6,711 bases of DNA from an uncultured Oscillospiraceae bacterium. Its GTDB lineage: Bacteria; Bacillota; Clostridia; Oscillospirales; Oscillospiraceae. The DNA lies in NCBI GenBank assembly GCA_934643765.1, contig CAKUCT010000110.1:1-6711 (forward strand), read 5' to 3'. Position 1 is the stretch's first letter; each line of letters begins with the position of its first letter. The position numbers were made by a program, and so were the translations under genes. This document shows positions 1 through 5,531 of the stretch, one piece after another. The notes under the pieces were generated by a model. It had not been told where the DNA came from and did no database searches. It was given only the letters and a program-made list of their open reading frames with translations.

Positions 1-1
1 C

Positions 2-1471
2 AAGGCGGTCAACTGTCTCGACCCGCAGGACGGCAAACCCTGCAACTGCTGCGCGGCTTGCCGCGCCATCGACGAGGGCAGCTGCATGGACGTACTGGAG
101 ATTGACGCGGCGTCCAACAATGGCGTTGACTCTGTGCGTGTGCTGCGCGACGACGCGATCTATACGCCGAGCGAGGTGCGCATGCGTGTGTATATCATCG
201 ACGAGGTGCACATGCTCTCGACGGCGGCGTTCAACGCGCTTTTGAAGATCATCGAAGAGCCGCCGGAGCATCTGCTGTTTATTCTGGCGACGACGGAGCT
301 CAATAAGGTCCCGGCGACGATTTTATCCCGCTGCCAGCGCTTTTCGTTCCGGCGTCTGCGGCCGGAGGATATTGCGGGGCGGCTGAACTACATTGCCTAT
401 CAGGAAAATATTTCGATTGAGCCCGCGGCGCTGCGGCTGTTGTCGCGGCTGGCCGACGGCGCACTGCGCGACGGCGTGAGTCTGCTTGACCAGTGCGCGT
501 CGGCGTGCACGGGCGAGCTGACCGAGCAGCTGGTCTGCCAGACGCTTGGCCTTGCGGGGCTCAAGCGGACGGGAGAACTTCTGGAGGCGGCGGCAAAGCA
601 GGACACGGGAGCGGCGCTGACAGCGTTTGAGGCGCTTTATGCCGAGGGCAAGGACATTGGAGCCCTCTTTGATGAGCTGGCGGCGCTGTGCCGGGATTTG
701 CTGGTTTTGAAGGCTGCGCCCAAAAGCGGCGTGTCCATGCTCTCCGGCATTGCAGATGAAGCGCAGGCGCAGGCATTGGCCCCGCAGTTTACGGCGGCGC
801 AGCTGCTGCGGAACCTGTCTTTGGTGCAGGCGGCCAAGAGCGCAGCCGCGAAGAACAGCGACGCGCGCGTGGCGGCGGAGCTGTGCCTGATTCAGCTGTG
901 TGAGCCGGATCTGAGCATGGATCTGCAGTCGCTCAGCACGCGGCTGTCGAAGCTTGAAGAGCGCGTGGCCTCCGGGAAGTTTGTTCCGGCGCAGGCGGCG
1001 CTTGATGCGCAGCAAGGCGCGGAAGAAGACGATGACCGCCCGCCGTTCCCGGACGATGCTGACGACCCACTGGCGGGCCTTGCGCCGCCACAGGAGACAC
1101 AGCAGGCGCCGGAGGAAAAGCGCAAGTCCGGGGCGCAGACAGAGCTGGAGCAGCGCTGGCCGGAGCTGGCGGCGAAGCTTCGCGAGGGGCTTGGCGTGCG
1201 CGAGCGCGGATTTTTCGCGCCGGGCGGCCCGATTACCCCGAGGGTACAGGGCGAGACGCTCTATCTGCAGGTGCCGACGCAGTTTGTGCTGGATATTATC
1301 AAGCCGCCGCAGGTGCTCTCGGCGCTGAGCGAAAAGGCAAGCGCCTTCTTTGGAAAGCCCATGCGCGTGCAGCCGGTGCTGGACGGGCAGATTGGGACGA
1401 ATGGCAAAGATCCGATGGATGAACTGCTGGCGCTCGGCCAGCAGCACAGCGACATTATAACGATTAAATAA
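2..1471 (+). CDS. dnaX: DNA polymerase III subunit gamma/tau, 5' end missing
   Basis: AAA+ subunit of the clamp loader, which places the sliding clamp on primed DNA and ties the polymerases together at the fork. The frame is open from base 2 with no start, so the N-terminus, including the Walker A loop, lies outside the window; 489 residues are visible. In order: the zinc-binding cysteines with the family spacing C-x8-C-x2-C-x2-C (visible residues 5, 14, 17, 20), the ASNNGVDSVR segment, Walker B (VYIIDEVHML), the LLKIIEEPP segment, sensor 1 with the SRC arginine finger (ATTELNKVPATILSRCQRF), and the sensor 2 region (DGALRDGVSLLDQ). A Pro/Asp/Glu-rich linker then leads to a tau-like C-terminal domain starting near ERGFFAPGG. 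The ATG at 86 is an internal Met inside the AAA+ domain, not the start. No E. coli-type A-AAA-AAG slippage site was seen, so a shorter gamma form is not supported. First gene of the dnaX-ybaB-recR operon. Confidence 0.97.
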   Translation, partial: KAVNCLDPQDGKPCNCCAACRAIDEGSCMDVLEIDAASNNGVDSVRVLRDDAIYTPSEVRMRVYIIDEVHMLSTAAFNALLKIIEEPPEHLLFILATTELNKVPATILSRCQRFSFRRLRPEDIAGRLNYIAYQENISIEPAALRLLSRLADGALRDGVSLLDQCASACTGELTEQLVCQTLGLAGLKRTGELLEAAAKQDTGAALTAFEALYAEGKDIGALFDELAALCRDLLVLKAAPKSGVSMLSGIADEAQAQALAPQFTAAQLLRNLSLVQAAKSAAAKNSDARVAAELCLIQLCEPDLSMDLQSLSTRLSKLEERVASGKFVPAQAALDAQQGAEEDDDRPPFPDDADDPLAGLAPPQETQQAPEEKRKSGAQTELEQRWPELAAKLREGLGVRERGFFAPGGPITPRVQGETLYLQVPTQFVLDIIKPPQVLSALSEKASAFFGKPMRVQPVLDGQIGTNGKDPMDELLALGQQHSDIITIK

Positions 1472-1472
1472 C

Positions 1473-1478
1473 AAGGAG
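1473..1478 (+). promoter_or_regulatory. Ribosome binding site of ybaB
   Basis: AAGGAG lies 10 nt before the ATG at 1489, in the 17-nt gap after the dnaX stop. It fixes the ybaB start and shows that ybaB is translated independently within the operon. Confidence 0.85.
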
Positions 1479-1488
1479 AGTTTGAATT

Positions 1489-1839
1489 ATGGCAAAAGGC
1501 GGATTTCGCGGCGGCATGCCCATGGGCGGCATGAACCAGATGCAGATGATGAAGCAGGCGCAGAAAATGCAGCAGGATCTTCTGAAGATGCAGCAGGAGA
1601 TGGAGTCGAAGGAATACGAGGCGACAGCGGGCGGCGGCGTCATTACGGCGGTTGTCAGCGGCAAGCGCGAGCTTGTGCGCGTGACGATTGACCCGGAGGC
1701 GGTTGATCCCGACGATGTGGAAATGCTGCAGGACATGGTTGTGGCCGCGGTCAATGAGGCCATGCGCAAGGCAGAGGCAGACTCCGCGCAGAATATGAGC
1801 AAGCTCACGGGCGGCCTGAATCTTGGCGGTCTGTTCTGA
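1489..1839 (+). CDS. ybaB: YbaB/EbfC family nucleoid-associated protein
   Basis: Small DNA-binding protein of the YbaB/EbfC family. Family members form dimers that bind DNA and associate with the nucleoid; the exact role is unsettled, but the gene sits between dnaX and recR in very many bacteria. The product is 116 residues, slightly longer than usual because of a Gly/Met-rich N-terminal tail (residues 1-20, with [18 protein letters not shown]). A long helix rich in Met, Gln and Lys follows (about 18-42), then the family core with [20 protein letters not shown] and the [20 protein letters not shown] segment, then a C-terminal helix and a Gly/Leu-rich end. The start is set by the AAGGAG site at 1473-1478. 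The stop codon shares one base with the recR start (TGATG), so recR translation is probably coupled to this gene. The family call is secure from sequence and context together. Confidence 0.95.
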   Translation: MAKGGFRGGMPMGGMNQMQMMKQAQKMQQDLLKMQQEMESKEYEATAGGGVITAVVSGKRELVRVTIDPEAVDPDDVEMLQDMVVAAVNEAMRKAEADSAQNMSKLTGGLNLGGLF

Positions 1840-2438
1840 TGAAGACTTTTCCGGCCGCGCTGGAGCGGCTTACCGAGCAATTTGCAAGACTTCCCGGCAT
1901 CGGCAGCAAGACCGCGCAGCGGCTGGCCTTTCAGGTGCTGTCGATGCCGCAGGAGCAGGCGCAGGAATTTGCGGACGCGATTCTCGACGCCAAGCGAACG
2001 ATTCATACCTGCCCGGTCTGTCAGAATCTGACCGACCAGGCGCTGTGCGCGATCTGCGACGATCCGACGCGCGACCACGGCGTGATCTGCGTTGTGGCAG
2101 AGCCGCGCGACGTCATTGCCATGGAGCGGGCACGCGAATACGAGGGCGTGTACCATGTGCTGCACGGCGTGATTTCGCCGCTGAACCACGTGGGGCCCGA
2201 CGATATCCGCATCCGCGAGCTTCTGGCGCGGCTGCAGGACGGAAGCGTGCGCGAGGTAATCATGGCGACGAACCCCGACACGGAGGGCGAAGCGACGGCC
2301 ATGTACTTATCAAGGCTCCTTCGGCCCATCGGCGTGAAGGTGACGCGCCTGGCCTACGGCATCCCGGTTGGAAGCCAGCTGGAGTATGCCGACGAGGTGA
2401 CGCTGCTGCGCGCGCTTGAAGGACGCAGGGAAATGTAA
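1839..2438 (+). CDS. recR: Recombination mediator protein RecR
   Basis: RecR acts with RecO (and RecF) to load RecA onto single-stranded DNA in gap repair. The 199-residue product has the usual family length and layout. The N-terminal helix-hairpin-helix is [13 protein letters not shown] (residues 18-30). The C4 zinc finger uses Cys58, Cys61, Cys70 and Cys73. The Toprim domain runs from about residue 81, with the acidic residue in AEPRD (Glu88) and the [10 protein letters not shown] motif (145-154). The C-terminal segment [20 protein letters not shown] (174-193) is typical of the family. The start overlaps the ybaB stop by one base, and only a weak GGCGGT lies in front of it, so translation probably depends on ribosomes finishing ybaB. 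It is the last gene of the plus-strand operon. No key residue appears to be missing. Confidence 0.97.
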   Translation: MKTFPAALERLTEQFARLPGIGSKTAQRLAFQVLSMPQEQAQEFADAILDAKRTIHTCPVCQNLTDQALCAICDDPTRDHGVICVVAEPRDVIAMERAREYEGVYHVLHGVISPLNHVGPDDIRIRELLARLQDGSVREVIMATNPDTEGEATAMYLSRLLRPIGVKVTRLAYGIPVGSQLEYADEVTLLRALEGRREM

Positions 2439-2459
2439 TCAGCCCTGCAGATCACTTTG

Positions 2460-2499
2460 TGCTTCATGCCGGAAGGCAGAGCAAATATTTTATTTTTTT
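2460..2499 (+). terminator. Possible weak terminator after recR
   Basis: An interrupted hairpin starts 22 nt after the recR stop: TGCT (2460-2463) pairs with AGCA (2480-2483), and TGCC (2467-2470) pairs with GGCA (2475-2478) around a GGAA loop, with a 3-nt/1-nt internal mismatch. A T-rich run (2486-2499) follows, separated from the stem by a few A/T bases. The stem is short and imperfect, so termination would be partial at best. The position right after the operon's last gene is what one would expect. Confidence 0.35.
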
Positions 2500-2512
2500 A
2501 GGAGAACGCTTT

Positions 2513-2548
2513 TTGAAGAAATTTGGTGTATCGGAGATTGCGGCGTAA
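2513..2548 (+). CDS. Possible 11-codon leader peptide before the acetyltransferase gene
   Basis: A short reading frame begins with TTG at 2513, with AGGAGA (2500-2505) 7 nt upstream, a good ribosome-binding distance. It would encode MKKFGVSEIAA and stops with TAA at 2546-2548. The next base, 2549, begins the left arm of the inverted repeat at 2549-2582. A ribosome-binding-like site, a short frame and a hairpin starting at its stop are the layout of leader-peptide attenuators such as those before some cat and erm genes. The start is a TTG, the frame is very short, and such an arrangement can arise by chance in an AT-rich spacer. Nothing shows that it is translated. I recognise no known leader peptide. 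Confidence 0.22.
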   Translation: MKKFGVSEIAA

Positions 2549-2582
2549 CCGGGAGGTTGCGGCAATCAAACGAACCTCCCGG
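2549..2582 (+). promoter_or_regulatory. Inverted repeat in the acetyltransferase leader
   Basis: CCGGGAGGTT (2549-2558) and AACCTCCCGG (2573-2582) form a perfect 10-bp stem with a 14-nt loop. It lies between recR and the acetyltransferase start, 46 nt before the ATG. No T run follows closely, so it is not a standard terminator. The right arm contains CCTCC (2575-2579), which could instead pair with GGAGG (2617-2621) of the acetyltransferase ribosome binding site. It could therefore be a cis-acting RNA switch, or a binding site for a dimeric regulator. The structure is visible; the function is inferred. Confidence 0.5.
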
Positions 2583-2615
2583 GTTTGAACGAATCAATTT
2601 TGAACGGACAGATTC

Positions 2616-2621
2616 AGGAGG
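2616..2621 (+). promoter_or_regulatory. Ribosome binding site deciding the acetyltransferase start
   Basis: A perfect AGGAGG stands 7 nt before the ATG at 2629. The same reading frame is open further upstream to an ATG at 2416 inside recR, but this site and the protein homology place the start at 2629. Confidence 0.88.
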
Positions 2622-2628
2622 AATTACA

Positions 2629-3249
2629 ATGAACAAGGAAAACGATATCATCCGTCAGGAAACAAAAGACGATTACAGAGCCGTAGAAGAACTGACAAGA
2701 CGCGCATTCTGGGACGTTTACCGCCCGGGCTGCATGGAGCACTATGTGCTGCACCGCTTCCGGGAAGACCCGGCGTTTATTCCGGAGCTGAGCTTCGTGC
2801 TGGAGCAAGACGGGCAGATTGTGGGGCACGTGATGTACGCGCATGCAGAGCTTGCGCTTGATGGCGGCGGGACGCTTCCGGTTTTGACGTTCGGGCCGAT
2901 CTGCATCGACCCCGCGCTGCAAAGACGTGGGCTTGGCAAGCTGCTTCTGGAGACGACCATGGAGCAGGCCGAGCGTTTTGGCGGCGCGCTTCTGACGGAA
3001 GGGAATATTCTGTTTTACGGTACGTGCGGTTTTGCGCCGGCAAAGAACCGGGGCATATACTACGCGGACGACCCAGAGGCGGAATATTTCATCTGCCGCG
3101 AGCTGCGGCCGGGATTCCTGGACGGTGTGCGGGGCACATACAAGGACCCGGAGGGATACTTTGTGTGCCAGACGGACCCCGCGGGCTTTGCGCGCTATGA
3201 GCAGAGCTTTGACGGCGTCAATCCCGCGGCCCAACAGACACGCGGATAA
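2629..3249 (+). CDS. GNAT family N-acetyltransferase (YhbS-like)
   Basis: A 206-residue acetyltransferase of the GNAT superfamily, predicted to move an acetyl group from acetyl-CoA to an amine on an unknown substrate in the cytoplasm. The fold runs from about residue 5 to 160. IIRQETKDDYRAVEELTRRA is the first strand and helix. VLTFGPICIDPALQRRGLGK (85-104) holds the beta-4 strand and the acetyl-CoA pyrophosphate loop Q98-x-x-G101-x-G103. LLTEGNILFYGTCGFAPAKN (121-140) is the typical late motif with FYGTCGF. It most resembles the YhbS-type group; substrates there are mostly unknown, so no gene name is given. The last 45 or so residues are a C-terminal extension without a recognised motif. It probably forms its own transcription unit: a 190-nt structured leader precedes it and a strong terminator follows. 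I found no convincing -35/-10 pair in the leader. Confidence 0.9.
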   Translation: MNKENDIIRQETKDDYRAVEELTRRAFWDVYRPGCMEHYVLHRFREDPAFIPELSFVLEQDGQIVGHVMYAHAELALDGGGTLPVLTFGPICIDPALQRRGLGKLLLETTMEQAERFGGALLTEGNILFYGTCGFAPAKNRGIYYADDPEAEYFICRELRPGFLDGVRGTYKDPEGYFVCQTDPAGFARYEQSFDGVNPAAQQTRG

Positions 3250-3262
3250 CAGCAAGAATTCC

Positions 3263-3278
3263 ACAGCATAACAGCATA
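3263..3278. repeat. Tandem 8-bp repeat after the acetyltransferase gene
   Basis: ACAGCATA occurs twice in direct succession between the acetyltransferase stop codon and the terminator. It is probably a small slippage duplication with no evident function. Confidence 0.5.
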
Positions 3279-3283
3279 AAGCG

Positions 3284-3316
3284 ACCGGGCCTACCTTTTG
3301 GTAGGCCCGGTTTTTT
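3284..3316 (+). terminator. Strong rho-independent terminator of the acetyltransferase gene
   Basis: A perfect 11-bp stem (CCGGGCCTACC at 3285-3295 with GGTAGGCCCGG at 3300-3310), extended to 12 by an A-T pair, encloses a TTTT loop and is followed directly by six T's. It sits 35 nt after the acetyltransferase stop and only a few bases past the stop of the converging HD gene. On the minus strand the stem is followed by only a short T stretch, so it may serve that gene less well. Confidence 0.93.
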
Positions 3317-3320
3317 ATGT

Positions 3321-3815
3321 TCAATTCGTATGCAGATACAGTGCGGCGAGCAGCGCTCTGCCGGAAGCGGTTCTGAAGATGGTCTCGTCCATCAGCCGCG
3401 CGTTCGCTTCCGAAAAGCCCTTCTCTCCGGCGTTGACCAGGTAGTCGGCCTCGATCAGAATCTGATAGTCCGGGCCGTCGATGCTCTGGAGCGTATGATG
3501 GTGGCAGACCAGGTAAACAATGCGCTCGAGCATCGCATCGTCCAGTCCGGCGTCCGCAAAAAACGCGCGGACAAGGGGCTCGCTTTCCTCTTCCTGCCGT
3601 TTACCGTTGGTATTGCCGTATTTCTCCCGGCAGAGGGGGCAGGCGATGTCGTGGACAATGGCGGCCAGCTCCAGCGTCTTCTGCTGCACGGGAGAAAGTC
3701 CCTCGCATGCGCCGATGGTGGATGCGTAGGCGTGAACCTTCAGGAAGTGGTTGATGTCGTGCTGGTTTGCGTTGGACGCAAGAATCATTTTTTTCATGGC
3801 TTCCGCGACAGTCAT
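3321..3815 (-). CDS. HD-domain metal-dependent hydrolase
   Basis: A 164-residue protein with an HD phosphohydrolase domain. The superfamily binds divalent metals and usually cleaves phosphate esters, often of nucleotides; the substrate here is unknown. The HD residues are visible: His28 in LKVHAYA, the His55-Asp56 pair in AAIVHDIA, the His105-His107 cluster in LVCHHHTL, and Asp124 in ILIEADYLVN. The layout, including the KYGNTNGKRQEEE stretch and the YQILIEADYLVNAGEKGFS end, recalls small stand-alone HD proteins common in Clostridia. A CPLC motif (59-62) lies just after the HD pair. The start at 3815 is set by AGGAGG 7 nt upstream; the frame extends 20 codons further, but that stretch runs back across the predicted transcript start and promoter. 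It has its own promoter, so it is probably transcribed alone, and its 3' end converges on the acetyltransferase terminator. Confidence 0.9.
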   Translation of the reverse strand: MTVAEAMKKMILASNANQHDINHFLKVHAYASTIGACEGLSPVQQKTLELAAIVHDIACPLCREKYGNTNGKRQEEESEPLVRAFFADAGLDDAMLERIVYLVCHHHTLQSIDGPDYQILIEADYLVNAGEKGFSEANARLMDETIFRTASGRALLAALYLHTN

Positions 3816-3822
3816 AAAAATG

Positions 3823-3828
3823 CCTCCT
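3823..3828 (-). promoter_or_regulatory. Ribosome binding site of the HD-domain gene
   Basis: On the minus strand this reads AGGAGG, 7 nt before the ATG at 3815. It favours the start at MTVAEAMKK over the longer frame beginning at 3875. Confidence 0.88.
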
Positions 3829-3840
3829 GTTTTTTCTTTT

Positions 3841-3869
3841 ACCATAGCACAAAATACCACGCGCGGCAA
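3841..3869 (-). promoter_or_regulatory. Sigma-A type promoter of the HD-domain gene
   Basis: On the minus strand, TTGCCG (3869-3864, four of six consensus matches) and TATGGT (3846-3841, four of six) are separated by exactly 17 nt, and a TG one base upstream of the -10 makes it an extended -10. Transcription would begin near 3834, leaving a leader of about 20 nt with the ribosome binding site. The -35 lies just five bases past the upstream operon's hairpin. Confidence 0.6.
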
Positions 3870-3874
3870 GCGCA

Positions 3875-3907
3875 AAACGTCCCGGCCCGCAATGGGCCGG
3901 GACGTTT
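3875..3907 (-). terminator. Terminator hairpin of the lipoprotein operon
   Basis: AAACGTCCCGGCCC (3875-3888) and GGGCCGGGACGTTT (3894-3907) form a perfect 14-bp stem with a 5-nt loop, starting 1 nt after the lipoprotein gene's stop on the minus strand. The stem is very stable. The T run after it is short (three T's from the arm plus one more, then GCGC), so efficiency may rely mainly on the hairpin. It separates this operon from the HD-domain promoter. Confidence 0.8.
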
Positions 3908-3908
3908 G

Positions 3909-5531
3909 TCAGGATTTAGAATCTGGCGGGATCAAGAACCAATCGACATAGTCTGTCGGATGGGCGATGGAGCCGCGCGTGGTATAGACGGCGAGGTTTT
4001 TGAACAGCACGGGCGTAATGTAGCCGCGCTCGCAAAGACGCTTATAGAGATTGTAGCTGTTGCCGTTGTTTGCCAGCGCCTGGTTGCAGAGGTTCAGCAT
4101 GACGCTGTCGTCAAGTCCGCCGTAGCACAAAGAGCCGTAGACGGAGAAAAACGGCGAGAGATCGAAGTTAGACGACAGGCGGACTTCTCCATAGTAGAGG
4201 TCGAAGTTTCCGGTGTTGAGCGCCTGCTGGTACTCAGACAGCTCCATGGTCTTGAGCGTCAGTTTGAAGCCGAGCGAGTTGAGGGTGTTGACAACTTCTG
4301 TGGCTGCCTCGACGCGCTGATAGCTCGAAGAGCAGACAATCATCGTTCCAGAGACGGAGACTGCGTAACCAAGCGACGGCACGTAGAGGTCCAGCACGCC
4401 GTCGTGGTCCATGTCTTCCACGGAGGCATTGTCCAGTTGCTGCTGGAATTTGGAGAGGTTGTAGTCGTAGGTGTTGGCAAGCTTGGCGTCATAGAACGTC
4501 GTCTGCGGAACGGTCGGCAAAACGGCCGGCTGGGCAAAGCCGCTCATGATGTCGGTCACAATGTGCTCGCGGTTGATGGCGTAGGTGATGGCGCTGCGCA
4601 GGCCGTAGTTGGAAAAGACCTTGCTTGTGATATTGTAGCCGATGTACTGCATGATGGGGCTTGTTTCGTCCCAGAGCTCGTAGTCGTTGTGGAAGCCGGC
4701 AAACGCGGCGGAGTTCGGGTCGGTCAGCACCATGTTGACGTTTTCGTACTCAAAATTATCGCGCACCTGCGCGGTGGTTTCCACCAGCGTCAGAGAAATC
4801 GTATCAAAATCGACAATCGGCGCGGTGTTCTGCCACCAACCGGCATTGCGCACCAGTTGCTCGCCAGCCTCGTCATATTGATACGGGCCGGTTCCGGGCG
4901 GCACGGGCAGATCGGCGCTGCCGTCTTTGATGATCGGAATGTCCAGCAGAAGCGGCAGACACTCATAGGCGGTGTCGGTTGTAAGAGTGACGGTATAGGT
5001 GTCGGTTGCCTCAATGGACGAGACGCGGCGCAGGCGCGAGCCATAATAGGTCGTGCCGCGGGAGGCTGTCAGGGAATAGACGACATCCGCCGCGGTGAGG
5101 GGGCTGCCATCGTGAAAGGTGATGCCGCTGCGCAAAGAGACGGTCGTCGTCAGCCCGTCGGAGGAGACATCGTAGGAACTGGCCAGAACGGGCCAGACCT
5201 GGAAGGTGCTGCTGACGACGAACAAAGGCTCGTAGAGAAACGAGATGATGCAGCGGTTATTGAGGCTTTCACAGTTATACGGGTGCATGCCGTAGCTCTT
5301 CTGATAGGCAAGGCCAAAGGAAGAAATATCGCTGAAGACCTCGGTGGTGACGGCGGTCGTCTCCGGCTCGGTTGTTTCGGCGGCGGCCTCCTGCTCGGCC
5401 TGCACCTGTTCGGCTGTCTTGCCGGTGAATTTGCTGGTGAACCAGCTGAAATCCAGCTGCTTGCCGGAGCAGCCGCTCAGCAGCGAGACGGCAAGCGTCA
5501 GCGCCAGGAGCAGCGCGATTCGTTTTTTCAT
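3909..5531 (-). CDS. ABC transporter substrate-binding lipoprotein, family 5 (peptide type)
   Basis: An extracytoplasmic, membrane-anchored solute-binding protein of the SBP_bac_5 family, whose members mostly deliver oligopeptides, dipeptides or nickel chelates to ABC importers. The 540-residue product starts with a lipoprotein signal: MKKR, a hydrophobic stretch (5-18) and the lipobox LSGC with the lipidated Cys at 21. A Thr/Glu/Ala-rich tether follows (about 38-66), then the binding domains from about 75. The family signature is GLTTTVSLRSGITFHDGSPL with TAADVVYSL (126-153). PGTGPYQYDE, GYNITSKVFSNYGLRSAITY with AINREHIV (298-324) and DMDHDGVLDLY (373-383) also fit the family. The start at 5531 is chosen for the signal peptide and GGGAGG 10 nt upstream; the frame extends 34 codons further, but that adds a charged stretch inside the previous gene. 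The start overlaps that gene's stop (ATGA). No permease or ATPase gene is in the window, so the importer partner and ligand are unknown. Confidence 0.93.
   Translation of the reverse strand: MKKRIALLLALTLAVSLLSGCSGKQLDFSWFTSKFTGKTAEQVQAEQEAAAETTEPETTAVTTEVFSDISSFGLAYQKSYGMHPYNCESLNNRCIISFLYEPLFVVSSTFQVWPVLASSYDVSSDGLTTTVSLRSGITFHDGSPLTAADVVYSLTASRGTTYYGSRLRRVSSIEATDTYTVTLTTDTAYECLPLLLDIPIIKDGSADLPVPPGTGPYQYDEAGEQLVRNAGWWQNTAPIVDFDTISLTLVETTAQVRDNFEYENVNMVLTDPNSAAFAGFHNDYELWDETSPIMQYIGYNITSKVFSNYGLRSAITYAINREHIVTDIMSGFAQPAVLPTVPQTTFYDAKLANTYDYNLSKFQQQLDNASVEDMDHDGVLDLYVPSLGYAVSVSGTMIVCSSSYQRVEAATEVVNTLNSLGFKLTLKTMELSEYQQALNTGNFDLYYGEVRLSSNFDLSPFFSVYGSLCYGGLDDSVMLNLCNQALANNGNSYNLYKRLCERGYITPVLFKNLAVYTTRGSIAHPTDYVDWFLIPPDSKS

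Noticed and set aside
1100..1130. Possible programmed frameshift site in dnaX
   Set aside because: Only a short A run (GAGGAAAAGC) is present. There is no A-AAA-AAG heptamer, so a shortened gamma product is not supported.
323..1474. A 383-codon open frame on the minus strand opposite dnaX
   Set aside because: Its product is a low-complexity Arg/Leu/Gln-rich string with no motif, and the plus strand clearly encodes DnaX.
2484..2560. Promoter for the acetyltransferase gene in the AT-rich spacer
   Set aside because: TTGTGC and TTGAAG were tried as -35 boxes, but no acceptable -10 lies 16-18 nt downstream of either.
2416..2628. An upstream in-frame extension of the acetyltransferase gene beginning inside recR
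   Set aside because: The extension has no match to the GNAT fold, crosses the inverted repeat, and a perfect AGGAGG stands right before the ATG at 2629.
2439..2628. Known riboswitch or T-box in the recR-acetyltransferase spacer
   Set aside because: No T-box AGGGTGG-type element or other riboswitch core I know was found; only the simple inverted repeat and T run are visible.
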